Source: Bacteroidales bacterium (GTDB lineage: Bacteria > Bacteroidota > Bacteroidia > Bacteroidales > UBA932). From it: DNA of 64,000 bases. Shown here one piece after another: positions 34,287 to 42,494 of the stretch. The notes under the pieces were generated by a model. It searched no databases. It was not told the origin of the DNA and saw only the letters and a list, made by a program, of their open reading frames with translations. The stretch's first letter is position 1. Every line of letters starts with the position of its first letter. The DNA lies in contig JAFYYW010000018.1 of the NCBI GenBank assembly GCA_017548985.1, positions 179,436 through 243,435 on the forward strand. The letters are read 5' to 3'. The translations under genes and the position numbers were made by a program.

Positions 34287-35729
34287 TTATAAGTATTCTA
34301 TCGTGAACTCGTAATCCCATTGGTTGAAATACAGGTTGCCATCTTCCCACTCGACCTCGCCTTTTTGGAAATCGACCGTATCGCTCCTGGGGTACTTCTT
34401 GGCGGGGGAGAACTCTCTGCCGTAATCATTGTTTATGATCAGCCTGTAGGGCTCTATGCCGCCGAGAAAGAAGTAGCCCCCGTAAGGTGTCACACCAAAA
34501 CTCTGGTCCACAGGCACCCATCCGTAGCCTTCGAAATACAGTTTCCCCCAGTCGTGGAGGTTCTTGGCTCCAGGATGCGTCATAAGGCCGCTTTCCCATC
34601 GGGCAGGTATTCCCTTGTAGCGGCACAAGGTTAGGAGCAGCAGAGTCTTCATGCCACAGTCTCCGTGTCTCTCAGAAAGGACATATTCGGGAATGTTGTC
34701 CATAGTGGAATACTCCCTCGCGGACGCCCATGGAATGTTTTCGTCTATCCAGGTGAAGAAGGCCTTTGCCTGAAGGTAGGGATTGTCGATGCCGGCGGAG
34801 AGGGAGTCAGCCAAGGCTTTGATCCTGTCAGTGAATATGATATGCTTCTCCCGTTCGGAGGTGTATTCCTTGTATTCCTCGGATGTGGTATCATAAGGCA
34901 TCACCAACTGGGGATCTATCGGATGATATTCCCCGTAGGAGGTATACTCGAACACCTCGTAGAAAGTCACGTCTTTGTACCGGTTGGTTTTGGCCTCCAT
35001 ATATAGGCTGCTGTGGGCGCAAGAAGGATCGGAGAAGGTGATACTTTCCATCGGATATGCCACGCTGTCCACTCCAGCCTCGATGAACTTGATATCGGTC
35101 TGTCTAGAGACGTCCGCCCTAGGGAATGGCAGCCAGCACCTCAATGTCTTTCCGGGTCTAAGGGTATTAACCGGCACCGTCAGAGAAAAGCGAACCCTCA
35201 TCCTCTTCGGCAGAGCGAGGTATTGTTCCGCGGCAGGGGCAGTTGTCCCCTGGCCGTACTCAGCCGCAGCGGAGCGAGAATGGACGCGGCCAGGAGACAA
35301 CTGCCCTGCCGCCAATCTCGATGACACTTGTTCCATTATAGCTGGAATTGTCACCGCGTCGATCTCCTCGTGACCTCCAGAAGGTTGTCCGTCAATCATT
35401 TCCTTCTTGGCCTTCATTTCCGGCACCAGTCTGAAAAGGTTGGGAGCGGCGTTGCGGAAATACATCGTCCGCTTTCCTATAACCATAGACTCCAACTCGC
35501 CCGACTTCGTCCAAGCGTCAATCTGCTCATCAGTGACATAAGGGTCATATTTCCGGATATAATCCTTCACTTCATCCCTGGTCCTGCAGAAATCGACGGC
35601 AAGCCTCTGGCTTAGATCCCTGTCCCAGGAGTATCTGTGCCGGATATGCCTCGGAAGCCAGATATTGGCGGCCAAAGCGATCGCCACCATTACCCATAGA
35701 ATTTTCTCGCTACGTTTCATCTTAGCCAT
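34287..35729 (-). CDS. Membrane-anchored transglutaminase-like protein
   Basis: A 480-residue protein with an N-terminal signal anchor (about residues 8-24, ILWVMVAIALAANIWLP) and a C-terminal transglutaminase-like fold. The triad is visible: Cys in HGDCGMKTLLLLTLC, His in NLHDWGKLYFEG, Asp in WVPVDQSFG. Such proteins in bacteria are usually cysteine proteases or amidases rather than cross-linking enzymes. Residues about 139-165 (AAGQLSPGRVHSRSAAAEYG and following) are low-complexity and are encoded by a palindromic DNA segment, probably an in-frame insertion. It sits 12 bp from a dipeptide epimerase gene, which suggests a periplasmic role on peptides, perhaps from peptidoglycan. Confidence 0.88.
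   Translation of the reverse strand: MAKMKRSEKILWVMVAIALAANIWLPRHIRHRYSWDRDLSQRLAVDFCRTRDEVKDYIRKYDPYVTDEQIDAWTKSGELESMVIGKRTMYFRNAAPNLFRLVPEMKAKKEMIDGQPSGGHEEIDAVTIPAIMEQVSSRLAAGQLSPGRVHSRSAAAEYGQGTTAPAAEQYLALPKRMRVRFSLTVPVNTLRPGKTLRCWLPFPRADVSRQTDIKFIEAGVDSVAYPMESITFSDPSCAHSSLYMEAKTNRYKDVTFYEVFEYTSYGEYHPIDPQLVMPYDTTSEEYKEYTSEREKHIIFTDRIKALADSLSAGIDNPYLQAKAFFTWIDENIPWASAREYSTMDNIPEYVLSERHGDCGMKTLLLLTLCRYKGIPARWESGLMTHPGAKNLHDWGKLYFEGYGWVPVDQSFGVTPYGGYFFLGGIEPYRLIINNDYGREFSPAKKYPRSDTVDFQKGEVEWEDGNLYFNQWDYEFTIEYL
35231..35311. repeat. Palindromic element inserted in frame in the transglutaminase-like gene
   Basis: Left arm 35231-35256 (CGGCAGGGGCAGTTGTCCCC, then TGGCCG) and right arm 35287-35311 are reverse complements except for one extra G and one mismatch. 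They flank a 30-base loop that contains the smaller palindrome CCGCAGCGG. The whole segment reads through in frame on the minus strand, coding for about 27 residues rich in Ala, Gly, Ser and Arg. It looks like a short palindromic repeat of the kind that can insert inside genes. Confidence 0.75.
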
Positions 35730-35741
35730 GACACCCGTATC

Positions 35742-36932
35742 TTAAATCCCGATTTTCCCGATAGGTTTCAAGCCTATTCCCGGCCTGTCAGGAAGGGTTA
35801 TCTTGCCGTCAACTACAGTCATTCCTTCATACAGATCGTTGGAAATCAATAGGTTCCCGTCGAGGTCGGCGAAATCCACAACGGGGGAGAGCTGAGCCGC
35901 CGCAGAGACAGCGCAAGAGGTCTCGGTCATGCAGCCTATCATTACCTTCATACCCTCGGCCCGCGCGTAATTCGCCATTTTCCAGGCCTCCCGCATGCCT
36001 GTGCACTTCATCAGCTTTATGTTGATGCCGGTGTAGGCCCCCTTGATAGACGGGATGTCGTCAAGCCTCTGTATGGCCTCGTCGGCGAAAACCGGAAGGG
36101 GACTGTTCTCGGTGATCCAGGCATTGTCGTCCAACGCCTCCTTGGGCATCGGCTGCTCCACCATGACAACCCCATGCTCCGCGAGCCAATGGATCATTTC
36201 CAGGGCCTGCTTCTTATCCTTCCAGCCTTGGTTGGCGTCTACGGCTATCGGAAGGTTGGTTATCTCCCGGATGGTCTCGATCATTTCCTTGTCATTGTCG
36301 AGTCCCACCTTGACTTTCAGAATATTGAACTTGTCGGCGCACTCCTTGGTCTTCTCCCTCACCACATCGGGAGTGTCAATCCCGATTGTGAAGGTCGTGT
36401 CCGGAGCCTTCTTAGGATCCAGTCCCCATATCCTGTACCAGGGCTGTCCCAGCAGCTTCCCGACCAAATCGTGCAAGGCTATGTCCACAGCTGCCTTGGC
36501 GGCGGTGTCTCCTTCGCTCAGCCCGTCCACATAGGTGAGGATATCATCGATTTGGAATGGGTCTCTGAATCGCTCCAGATCAACTTTCCTTAAAAATGAG
36601 GAGACACTCTCGACAGACTGCCCAAGGTAGGGTGGCATAGACGCTTCCCCGTAGCCTGTGAAACCGTCGTACTCGATCCTGACCTGGACGTCCGGGGTGG
36701 TGGTCCTTGAATATGAGGCCACTGTGAATGTGTGGCGGAGCTGGAGCTCGTAAGGCTCAAAGCTGAGCTTCATCCTGGCCGGACCGGAAGTGTTGACATG
36801 GTAGCCCTCGAAAGTGCTGCCTACGGTTCTCTTTTTAGCCTCTTCGATGCCGATGGAGATGGCGGAGCCGACAGCCGCTCCGGCTATAGCCGACCCTGCT
36901 GTCTTGATGAATTCCCTTCTGTTGACTGCCAT
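35742..36932 (-). CDS. Dipeptide epimerase (L-Ala-D/L-Glu type), enolase superfamily, Tat signal
   Basis: A 396-residue enolase-superfamily enzyme that should interconvert L-Ala-D-Glu and L-Ala-L-Glu, letting the cell digest murein peptides. Landmarks: the acid/base lysine motif LKVKVG, metal ligands in AVDANQGW, MVEQPMP and FADEAIQ, and the second lysine in GINIKLMKCTG. The N terminus MAVNRREFIKTAGSAIAGAAVGSAISIG is a twin-arginine export signal, so the folded enzyme should work in the periplasm, which is unusual for a cytoplasmic family. It lies between a transglutaminase-like gene and a hexosamine-kinase-like gene. Confidence 0.92.
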   Translation of the reverse strand: MAVNRREFIKTAGSAIAGAAVGSAISIGIEEAKKRTVGSTFEGYHVNTSGPARMKLSFEPYELQLRHTFTVASYSRTTTPDVQVRIEYDGFTGYGEASMPPYLGQSVESVSSFLRKVDLERFRDPFQIDDILTYVDGLSEGDTAAKAAVDIALHDLVGKLLGQPWYRIWGLDPKKAPDTTFTIGIDTPDVVREKTKECADKFNILKVKVGLDNDKEMIETIREITNLPIAVDANQGWKDKKQALEMIHWLAEHGVVMVEQPMPKEALDDNAWITENSPLPVFADEAIQRLDDIPSIKGAYTGINIKLMKCTGMREAWKMANYARAEGMKVMIGCMTETSCAVSAAAQLSPVVDFADLDGNLLISNDLYEGMTVVDGKITLPDRPGIGLKPIGKIGI

Positions 36933-36936
36933 ATTC

Positions 36937-38034
36937 CTAAAGTGTGTCGAGCCAAGCCTTCATATCGGGAGTCTTGGCCATGGCGGAACGGAACAAGGCC
37001 ATCTGGTTGCGTGTGCGAACCAGGTTATGCTCCGGATACTTGATTTTGTAATAAGTGTCGCCGTTGATGTAGTCCGCGAAGAAACGGACGGCCTGCATGA
37101 ACGGGAACAGGCAGGCGGCGTAAGGCAGGTTCTCTTTCTCAATTGGGGTCAGGAAGGATTTGGTCCCTTTGATGTAGCCCCTTGAGAAGGCCTTGAATAT
37201 GTCCATGTCGAAATCGACTTTCTCAACCTCAGGGGAGTCTTCGGCCACAGGGTTGGCGGCGGTACGGAGGAAATCTCCGAAATCAGAGAACACATAACTC
37301 GGCATCAAGGTGTCCAAGTCAATGACGCAGAGCACATTGCCTTTGTCATCGAACATCATGTTATTGACCTTCGTGTCGCAGTGGCAGATTCTCTTGGGAA
37401 GCTTTCCCTCTCGATGCAGCTGCTCGGCCTTGCACATCTCAACCCCGTGTGCGTCAAGTTCTTCCAGGATCTTGTGCAGTTCTCCATCTGCCGGGTCGGC
37501 GGCGAGCCTTCCGGCCTTGTCGTCGTGGACTGCCTCGACGAGTTGCCTAAGCCTCAGTTCCATGTTATGGAAGTCCGGGATAGTCTCGCCCAGAGTGTCG
37601 GGAATATCGGCGAGCATCGCCTCGAAATGACCGAAGGCCTCTCCCGCATATTCCGAGTACTCCGGATTGACCGTCTCATAAGTCTTGGCTCCATTTATGA
37701 ACACTGAAATCCTCCAGAACTTCCCGTCAACCTCTATGTATGTTTTCGGGCTGTCTTTTAAAGGAATGAATCTAAGGACTTTACGGTCTATATCTGCCTC
37801 TCCGGCGGCTTCCAGTTTGCGGCGGATATGCCTTGTGGCGGCCTCGATATTGTTCTGGAGAAGCTCCACGTCTGTGAATATGGCGTTATTGATTCTCTGG
37901 AGCACGTAATCAGGACTCTCTCCCTCGGTCGTCACCTTGTAAGTGTCATTGATAAGTCCGTTTCCTAATGGGGTTATCTCCTTGATTGAGCCTTCAATAG
38001 CGAAGCACCCGGCAACTTTTTTAAGGTCTTCCAT
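36937..38034 (-). CDS. Phosphotransferase, N-acetylhexosamine 1-kinase (NahK)-like
   Basis: A 365-residue kinase of the aminoglycoside phosphotransferase superfamily. The first strand loop ITPLGNGLINDTYKV, the catalytic block ICHCDTKVNNMMFD (Asp and Asn) and the metal block LCVIDLDTLMPSYVFSDFGDFLR match NahK-like 1-kinases of GlcNAc and GalNAc. It is first in the minus-strand operon that continues through the epimerase to hutI. Together with the fused AmgK-like kinase at 19818, this gives the window two hexosamine kinase-like genes. The exact sugar is not decided by sequence. Confidence 0.85.
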   Translation of the reverse strand: MEDLKKVAGCFAIEGSIKEITPLGNGLINDTYKVTTEGESPDYVLQRINNAIFTDVELLQNNIEAATRHIRRKLEAAGEADIDRKVLRFIPLKDSPKTYIEVDGKFWRISVFINGAKTYETVNPEYSEYAGEAFGHFEAMLADIPDTLGETIPDFHNMELRLRQLVEAVHDDKAGRLAADPADGELHKILEELDAHGVEMCKAEQLHREGKLPKRICHCDTKVNNMMFDDKGNVLCVIDLDTLMPSYVFSDFGDFLRTAANPVAEDSPEVEKVDFDMDIFKAFSRGYIKGTKSFLTPIEKENLPYAACLFPFMQAVRFFADYINGDTYYKIKYPEHNLVRTRNQMALFRSAMAKTPDMKAWLDTL

Positions 38035-38068
38035 TATCGCTTGTTTTAGTGTTTGACTATTAATCTTT

Positions 38069-38076
38069 CAAAAATA
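38069..38076 (-). promoter_or_regulatory. -7 promoter element for the kinase-to-hutI operon
   Basis: TATTTTTG on the minus strand fits TANNTTTG and lies 34 bases upstream of the ATG at 38034. It is the only promoter-like sequence I see before the eight-gene run down to 26702. No well-placed -33 element is visible, so an activator may be needed. Confidence 0.4.
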
Positions 38077-38104
38077 ACAATTATTCACGAAATTAGCAGA
38101 CGTT

Positions 38105-39271
38105 ATGCAAAAGAAAAGATATGTTGTCCTAGACGCCCTACGAGGTTTCGCGATATTGGGAATTTGCCTTGCCAACTTCCCGGAATTCTCCCTGTGGACT
38201 TTCTCGGATCCGGCAGGCTGGACTGTGACCGACAAGGTTACCAGGGCGATACAGACATTCCTTGTGGACGGTAAGTTCTACACTCTTTTCTCTTTGCTTT
38301 TCGGAATGGGTTTCAGCATCCAACTTGAGAACGCCGGGCAAAAGACAAGGACGTTTTACCGGAGGATGATCATCCTTTTCTTAATCGGACTATGCCATCT
38401 GCTTTTCCTTTGGAGCGGGGATATATTGATGCTTTACGCCGCCATGGGAATGCTCCTGCCGTTATTCAAACGCCTCTCTACCAAAGGAATACTTATTTCT
38501 GCCGGTATATTCCTCACGCTTCCTGTCATTTGCGAGGCCATATTCGGTCCGAGGCTTTCGGATCCCCTGGAGGCTGAGCAATGGCGAATTTGCGCTCTTT
38601 ACGGCATAACCGAGGCCAATTTCGGCACGTGGCTGGCTGATATCACCAGTTATAAAGGGATGCTCCAATTCCTCCATCAGGGAGCGGTGGAGAGAATGTG
38701 GGAATTCGTGTCCAGCTACCGTTTCTTCAAGGTACTTGGCCTCTTCCTGATAGGTTTCGCCGTCGGTCGGGAAAAGCTGTTCGCTGACTTGGGCGCTCAC
38801 CGGAAATTGTTGAGAAACATTTTGTCGTATGGCTTCCTATTGGGAATCCCGGTGAGTCTCCTATACACATGGAGCTCGATAGCGGGGGAGCCTCTCGGTG
38901 GTGTCGCGCATAGTGTGTTCTATCTATTGGGCGTCTATCCGATGGGTCTCGCCTATGCCGCAGGATTCTGCCTGTTATTTGACCGTACTCCAGAAGGGAA
39001 GGGATGGCTTCTCCTGTCCAAGCCTGGAAAAGTCGCCTGCACCAACTATTTGATGCAGTCGGTGCTGGGAATAATAATCTTCTATGGTATCGGCTTCGGT
39101 CTTGGAGGGAAGGTCAGCCTTCTTGGCACCGAGGCTATCGCGGCCGGTGTCTATGCCCTTGAGATCGCTGTCAGCGCCCTGTGGCTCAATTATTTCCGCT
39201 TCGGTCCCGTGGAATGGGTATGGAGAATGCTGACCTATGGGCAGAAACTTCCATTAAGAAAACAAATATGA
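38105..39271 (+). CDS. DUF418 family membrane protein
   Basis: A 388-residue polytopic membrane protein with about ten helices. It opens with [23 protein letters not shown], the pattern of DUF418/YeiB proteins, which share the LDxxRGxAxLGI start of acyltransferase-like families. The C-terminal DUF418 block [28 protein letters not shown] is clear. The function of the family is not settled; a role in transport or lipid/surface modification has been suggested. Its stop overlaps the dtd start (ATGA), so the two genes are translationally coupled, although no functional link is known. Confidence 0.9.
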   Translation: MQKKRYVVLDALRGFAILGICLANFPEFSLWTFSDPAGWTVTDKVTRAIQTFLVDGKFYTLFSLLFGMGFSIQLENAGQKTRTFYRRMIILFLIGLCHLLFLWSGDILMLYAAMGMLLPLFKRLSTKGILISAGIFLTLPVICEAIFGPRLSDPLEAEQWRICALYGITEANFGTWLADITSYKGMLQFLHQGAVERMWEFVSSYRFFKVLGLFLIGFAVGREKLFADLGAHRKLLRNILSYGFLLGIPVSLLYTWSSIAGEPLGGVAHSVFYLLGVYPMGLAYAAGFCLLFDRTPEGKGWLLLSKPGKVACTNYLMQSVLGIIIFYGIGFGLGGKVSLLGTEAIAAGVYALEIAVSALWLNYFRFGPVEWVWRMLTYGQKLPLRKQI

Positions 39272-39720
39272 GAGTTGTTATCCAAAGAGTATCATCCGCT
39301 TCCGTCACCATCGACGGGGAAGTGAGGTCTTCGATAGGGGAGGGACTTCTGATCCTTCTCGGAGTCGGCCATGAGGACGGGCCGGAAGACATCGACTGGC
39401 TTGTGAGGAAGATCGCCGGGCTGAGAATATTTAACGATGATGATGGCGTGATGAACAGGAGTGTCGTGGAAGTTGGGGGTGAAGCGCTGGTGGTCAGCCA
39501 GTTCACTTTGATGGCTTCCACCAGGAAAGGCAACAGGCCATCGTATGTCAGGGCCGCCGGGCACGAGTTGGCCGTGCCTCTTTATGAGGCTTTCAGCGCC
39601 TCTTTGTCCGAGGCAATCGGCCGGCCGGTCGCAACAGGTGAGTTTGGAGCCGACATGAAGGTCGCCCTCGTGAATGACGGCCCGGTCACCATCTGTATTG
39701 ACTCAAAGAATAAGGAATAA
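39268..39720 (+). CDS. dtd: D-aminoacyl-tRNA deacylase Dtd
   Basis: A 150-residue enzyme that frees tRNA from wrongly attached D-amino acids and glycine. It starts [19 protein letters not shown], as the family does, and holds the SQFTLMAS motif near residue 80 and the cross-subunit [10 protein letters not shown] (Gly-cis-Pro) motif near the C terminus. Both are needed for the dimeric active site. I start at 39268, where ATG overlaps the stop of the DUF418 gene; the frame is open back to 39181 but that stretch belongs to the upstream gene. Confidence 0.96.
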   Translation: MRVVIQRVSSASVTIDGEVRSSIGEGLLILLGVGHEDGPEDIDWLVRKIAGLRIFNDDDGVMNRSVVEVGGEALVVSQFTLMASTRKGNRPSYVRAAGHELAVPLYEAFSASLSEAIGRPVATGEFGADMKVALVNDGPVTICIDSKNKE

Positions 39721-39726
39721 CCTCAG

Positions 39727-40221
39727 CTACAGCAGTTTGAGCGCTATTGCCGCGCAGGCCTCGGCGTCAGCGAGGGCATGGTGATGGTGGGTCAGGTCGT
39801 AACCACATGATGCGGCGACTGTCTGGAGCTGGTGGTTGGGGATTGTGTAGCCGAAGTGTCTCCTGGACGCCCTAAGTGTGTCGAAGAACACGTAATCCGG
39901 GTAGTCCATCCGGTACACCTTGAATACCGCTTTAAGGCACCCCTCGTCGAATCGCGCGTTGTGGGCTACAAGCGGGAGTCCCTCGATCAGCGGCTCTATC
40001 TTCTCCCACACGAATGGGAATACAGGGGCGTCTTCCGTGTCCTCGGGGCGGATTCCATGGACCCTCATGCAGAACCATTGGTAATATTCAGGCTCCGGAT
40101 GGATCAGACTGTAGAAACGGTCAGTGATCTCACCGTCCCTCACCACGACCACCCCCACGCTGCAAACGCTTGTAGGGCACTCGTTAGCCGTCTCAAAATC
40201 TATCGCCGCGAAACTATTCAT
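39727..40221 (-). CDS. 3'-5' exonuclease (DnaQ/DEDDh type)
   Basis: A 164-residue exonuclease-fold protein. The four acidic residues and His of the DEDDh group are present: AAIDFETAN (first Asp and Glu), VAHNARFDEGCL (second Asp) and HHHALADAEACAAIAL (His and last Asp). A typical DnaQ-like exonuclease would have about this length for the catalytic domain alone, so it is probably a free-standing enzyme for DNA or RNA end trimming rather than the polymerase III subunit. It is convergent with dtd, 6 bp apart, and lies downstream of the helicase gene on the same strand. Confidence 0.92.
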   Translation of the reverse strand: MNSFAAIDFETANECPTSVCSVGVVVVRDGEITDRFYSLIHPEPEYYQWFCMRVHGIRPEDTEDAPVFPFVWEKIEPLIEGLPLVAHNARFDEGCLKAVFKVYRMDYPDYVFFDTLRASRRHFGYTIPNHQLQTVAASCGYDLTHHHHALADAEACAAIALKLL

Positions 40222-40273
40222 AACCCGAATTCTATGCGAATATACAAAGATAAGCTAATTCCTAATGATCAGA

Positions 40274-42391
40274 TTATGAAGTCTGAATCTCAGTCAGGTT
40301 ATCCGGTTTAAGTCGGCGGATGCCGAATTCCTCAAACTTGACTGTAACTGTCCCGGTATCAGGATCTTCCTCAGTCACCTCACCATCACCGAAAATGGTG
40401 TGGTGTACCTTTGAACCTGCTGAAATGGATTCTTTTTGATCTCTGTGTGGCCTTTCAAGAGAATTGATTATACGATCGGTCCCTTCCCAAAGCTCGGGAC
40501 TGAACTGGCCGAAGATGTCATAGTAAGTGTATCCGTCATCATCTCTCGCTTCACGGATAAAGCGGCTGGGATACTTCGAAAGGGAGTTCTGGACGTTGAA
40601 GCCTTCAGAATCGGAAAAACAGAGCTGGTCCATAGCCCTGGTGCAAGCCACATACATCAATCGGCGCTCTTCCTCAAGGCCAGCCTCGCCGCGCTCCCGG
40701 ATGGTCCTATGGCTTGGGAATATTCCTTCGTTAAGGCCATAGATCCACACCAGCGGAAACTCCAGCCCCTTGGCCTGATGGACCGTCATCAGTTTGACCT
40801 TGTTGTCGTCCTTCCGGTAGTCGGCATTGGTGAAAAGCGCGATATCCTGCAAGTATGTCTGGACTGAGAGTCTTTCCTCGTTCTTGTTTTCTTCCTCATA
40901 GGTATGGATAGACTTGATAAGTTCTTGGAGGTTCTCCAGACGCTCCTCTTCGGTATCGGCCCGATATTCAGCCAACAGTCCGCTGCTCTCAAGCAGATTC
41001 TCCAGCAACGCGGCGATCCCGCTTCCGGACATTTCTTTCCGGGCATCCCGGATCATGGTGACGAATCGCGACGCCTTGGCGTTTTTCAGTTGTCCAAGAT
41101 TATCTTCCAGAGCCGTGAATAGGGAACACCTCCTTGAGGACGCATAGCCGTCTAGGAAGGCCATGGTCTTTTTCCCGATTTTTCTGGACGGCACATTGGC
41201 TATACGCTTGAACGACATGTCATCATCTGTCGCCACAAGCCTGAGGTAGCTGAGGGCATCCTTAATCTCTTTGCGCTCAAAGAAACGGACCCCACCCCAG
41301 ATAACATATGGGATCTTCTCCCTTATAAAAATCTGCTCGATGCTCCTGGATAGATAAGAAGCCCGGTACAGGACAGCCATATCCTTCCAATCCAGTCCGG
41401 AATCCTTCAGCTCCTTGGACAGCGTTTCCGCCTCATCCTTCTCATTCCTGCAATGATAAAACTTTGTGCGACAGCCGTTTCCGCGCATTGTAATAGAGGT
41501 TCTGGGAAGACGGTTCTTGTTGTTACCGATGATGCAATCGGAGACGCATACAATGTTTGGAGTTGATCGGTAGTTCTCCTTCAAATAGAACTCATGCTTC
41601 GGAGAATAATGCACAAACAGCTCGGGATGGGCACCTCTCCACTCATAAATGGCCTGGTCAGCGTCTCCAACAATAAATAAGTTCCCATAATAGCCGCTTA
41701 ATATGGAGAATAATTCCCATTCTGTCTTTGAGCAGTCCTGAACCTCGTCTACCATCACATACTGGAATTGCTCCTGCCATCTCTTTCTGACTTCAGGGAA
41801 GTTATTGAGAATGTGCAAGGTAAAGAACATAAGGTCATCAAAATCCAGAGCGAAATAACGCTTTTGCCGATGGATCATCTTTCCCAGCAAAGGAGTATCG
41901 GTCTCTGACGCGGGAGTCATCCGGAGGATGAATCGTGGAATATATGGAGTAGCTGATTTGTAAGCCGCCAGTTCCTCGATATAATCCCCAACGATACCGT
42001 TTTTCCGCTCTATCCCATTCTCTTCCAACACCTCTTTCACAAGGGCTTTCATGTCTTCCTCATCAAAGATTATAAAATTCTGGGGATAGCCGAGCCTGTA
42101 AATCTCCTCCCTCAAAAACTTGACGCAGAAGCCATGGATAGTGGTCACGAAATCCCCGGCCGCACCGCCAGGACACATGGCCGATATGCGGGTCTTCATC
42201 TCCTGCGCCGCTTTGTTGGTATATGTCACGCAGAGGATGTCCGACTGCGGAATCCCCATTGCGCCAAGAAGATAGGCATAGCGATGGGTGAGCGTCCTTG
42301 TCTTTCCGGAACCGGCTCCAGCGACTACCCTGATAGTGCCTTCCGTGCACTCCACCGCGGCTTTTTGTTCAATATTTAGAGTATCCTTCAT
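40274..42391 (-). CDS. UvrD/PcrA-type ATP-dependent DNA helicase
   Basis: A 705-residue superfamily 1A helicase. Motifs in order: NIEQKAAVECTEGTIRVVAGAGSGKTRTL (Q motif and Walker A), CVTYTNKAAQEMK (Ia), QYVMVDEVQDCSKTEWELF (Walker B), VGDADQAIYEWRGAHP (III), a MTVHQAKGLEFPLVWIYGL block (V) and EERRLMYVACTRAMDQL (VI). The C terminus has a short Tudor-like segment (SKVHHTIFGDGEVTEEDPD), as in PcrA. I start at the ATG at 42391; the longer frame begins upstream of a -7 box at 42417. It unwinds DNA in repair or replication restart. Confidence 0.95.
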   Translation of the reverse strand: MKDTLNIEQKAAVECTEGTIRVVAGAGSGKTRTLTHRYAYLLGAMGIPQSDILCVTYTNKAAQEMKTRISAMCPGGAAGDFVTTIHGFCVKFLREEIYRLGYPQNFIIFDEEDMKALVKEVLEENGIERKNGIVGDYIEELAAYKSATPYIPRFILRMTPASETDTPLLGKMIHRQKRYFALDFDDLMFFTLHILNNFPEVRKRWQEQFQYVMVDEVQDCSKTEWELFSILSGYYGNLFIVGDADQAIYEWRGAHPELFVHYSPKHEFYLKENYRSTPNIVCVSDCIIGNNKNRLPRTSITMRGNGCRTKFYHCRNEKDEAETLSKELKDSGLDWKDMAVLYRASYLSRSIEQIFIREKIPYVIWGGVRFFERKEIKDALSYLRLVATDDDMSFKRIANVPSRKIGKKTMAFLDGYASSRRCSLFTALEDNLGQLKNAKASRFVTMIRDARKEMSGSGIAALLENLLESSGLLAEYRADTEEERLENLQELIKSIHTYEEENKNEERLSVQTYLQDIALFTNADYRKDDNKVKLMTVHQAKGLEFPLVWIYGLNEGIFPSHRTIRERGEAGLEEERRLMYVACTRAMDQLCFSDSEGFNVQNSLSKYPSRFIREARDDDGYTYYDIFGQFSPELWEGTDRIINSLERPHRDQKESISAGSKVHHTIFGDGEVTEEDPDTGTVTVKFEEFGIRRLKPDNLTEIQTS

Positions 42392-42416
42392 TTCACGAAT
42401 ATATACCACATCCGCG

Positions 42417-42424
42417 CAAATATA
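42417..42424 (-). promoter_or_regulatory. -7 promoter element for the helicase gene
   Basis: TATATTTG on the minus strand lies 25 bases before the ATG at 42391 and fits TANNTTTG. It supports the shorter helicase start. Confidence 0.55.
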
Positions 42425-42428
42425 TTTC

Positions 42429-42457
42429 GCCCTTGTGCCAAAGTAGTGCACAAGGGC
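42429..42457. terminator. Perfect 10-bp hairpin between hydrolase and helicase genes
   Basis: GCCCTTGTGC and GCACAAGGGC pair perfectly around a 9-base loop, 37 bp past the stop of the alpha/beta hydrolase gene and just upstream of the helicase promoter. No T run follows on either strand, so it may be a hairpin-only terminator, an mRNA 3' stabiliser or an operator. Termination of the hydrolase transcript is the likeliest role. Confidence 0.5.
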
Positions 42458-42494
42458 AAAGAAAGATACTATATTCTTGATTACTTGAAAACCT

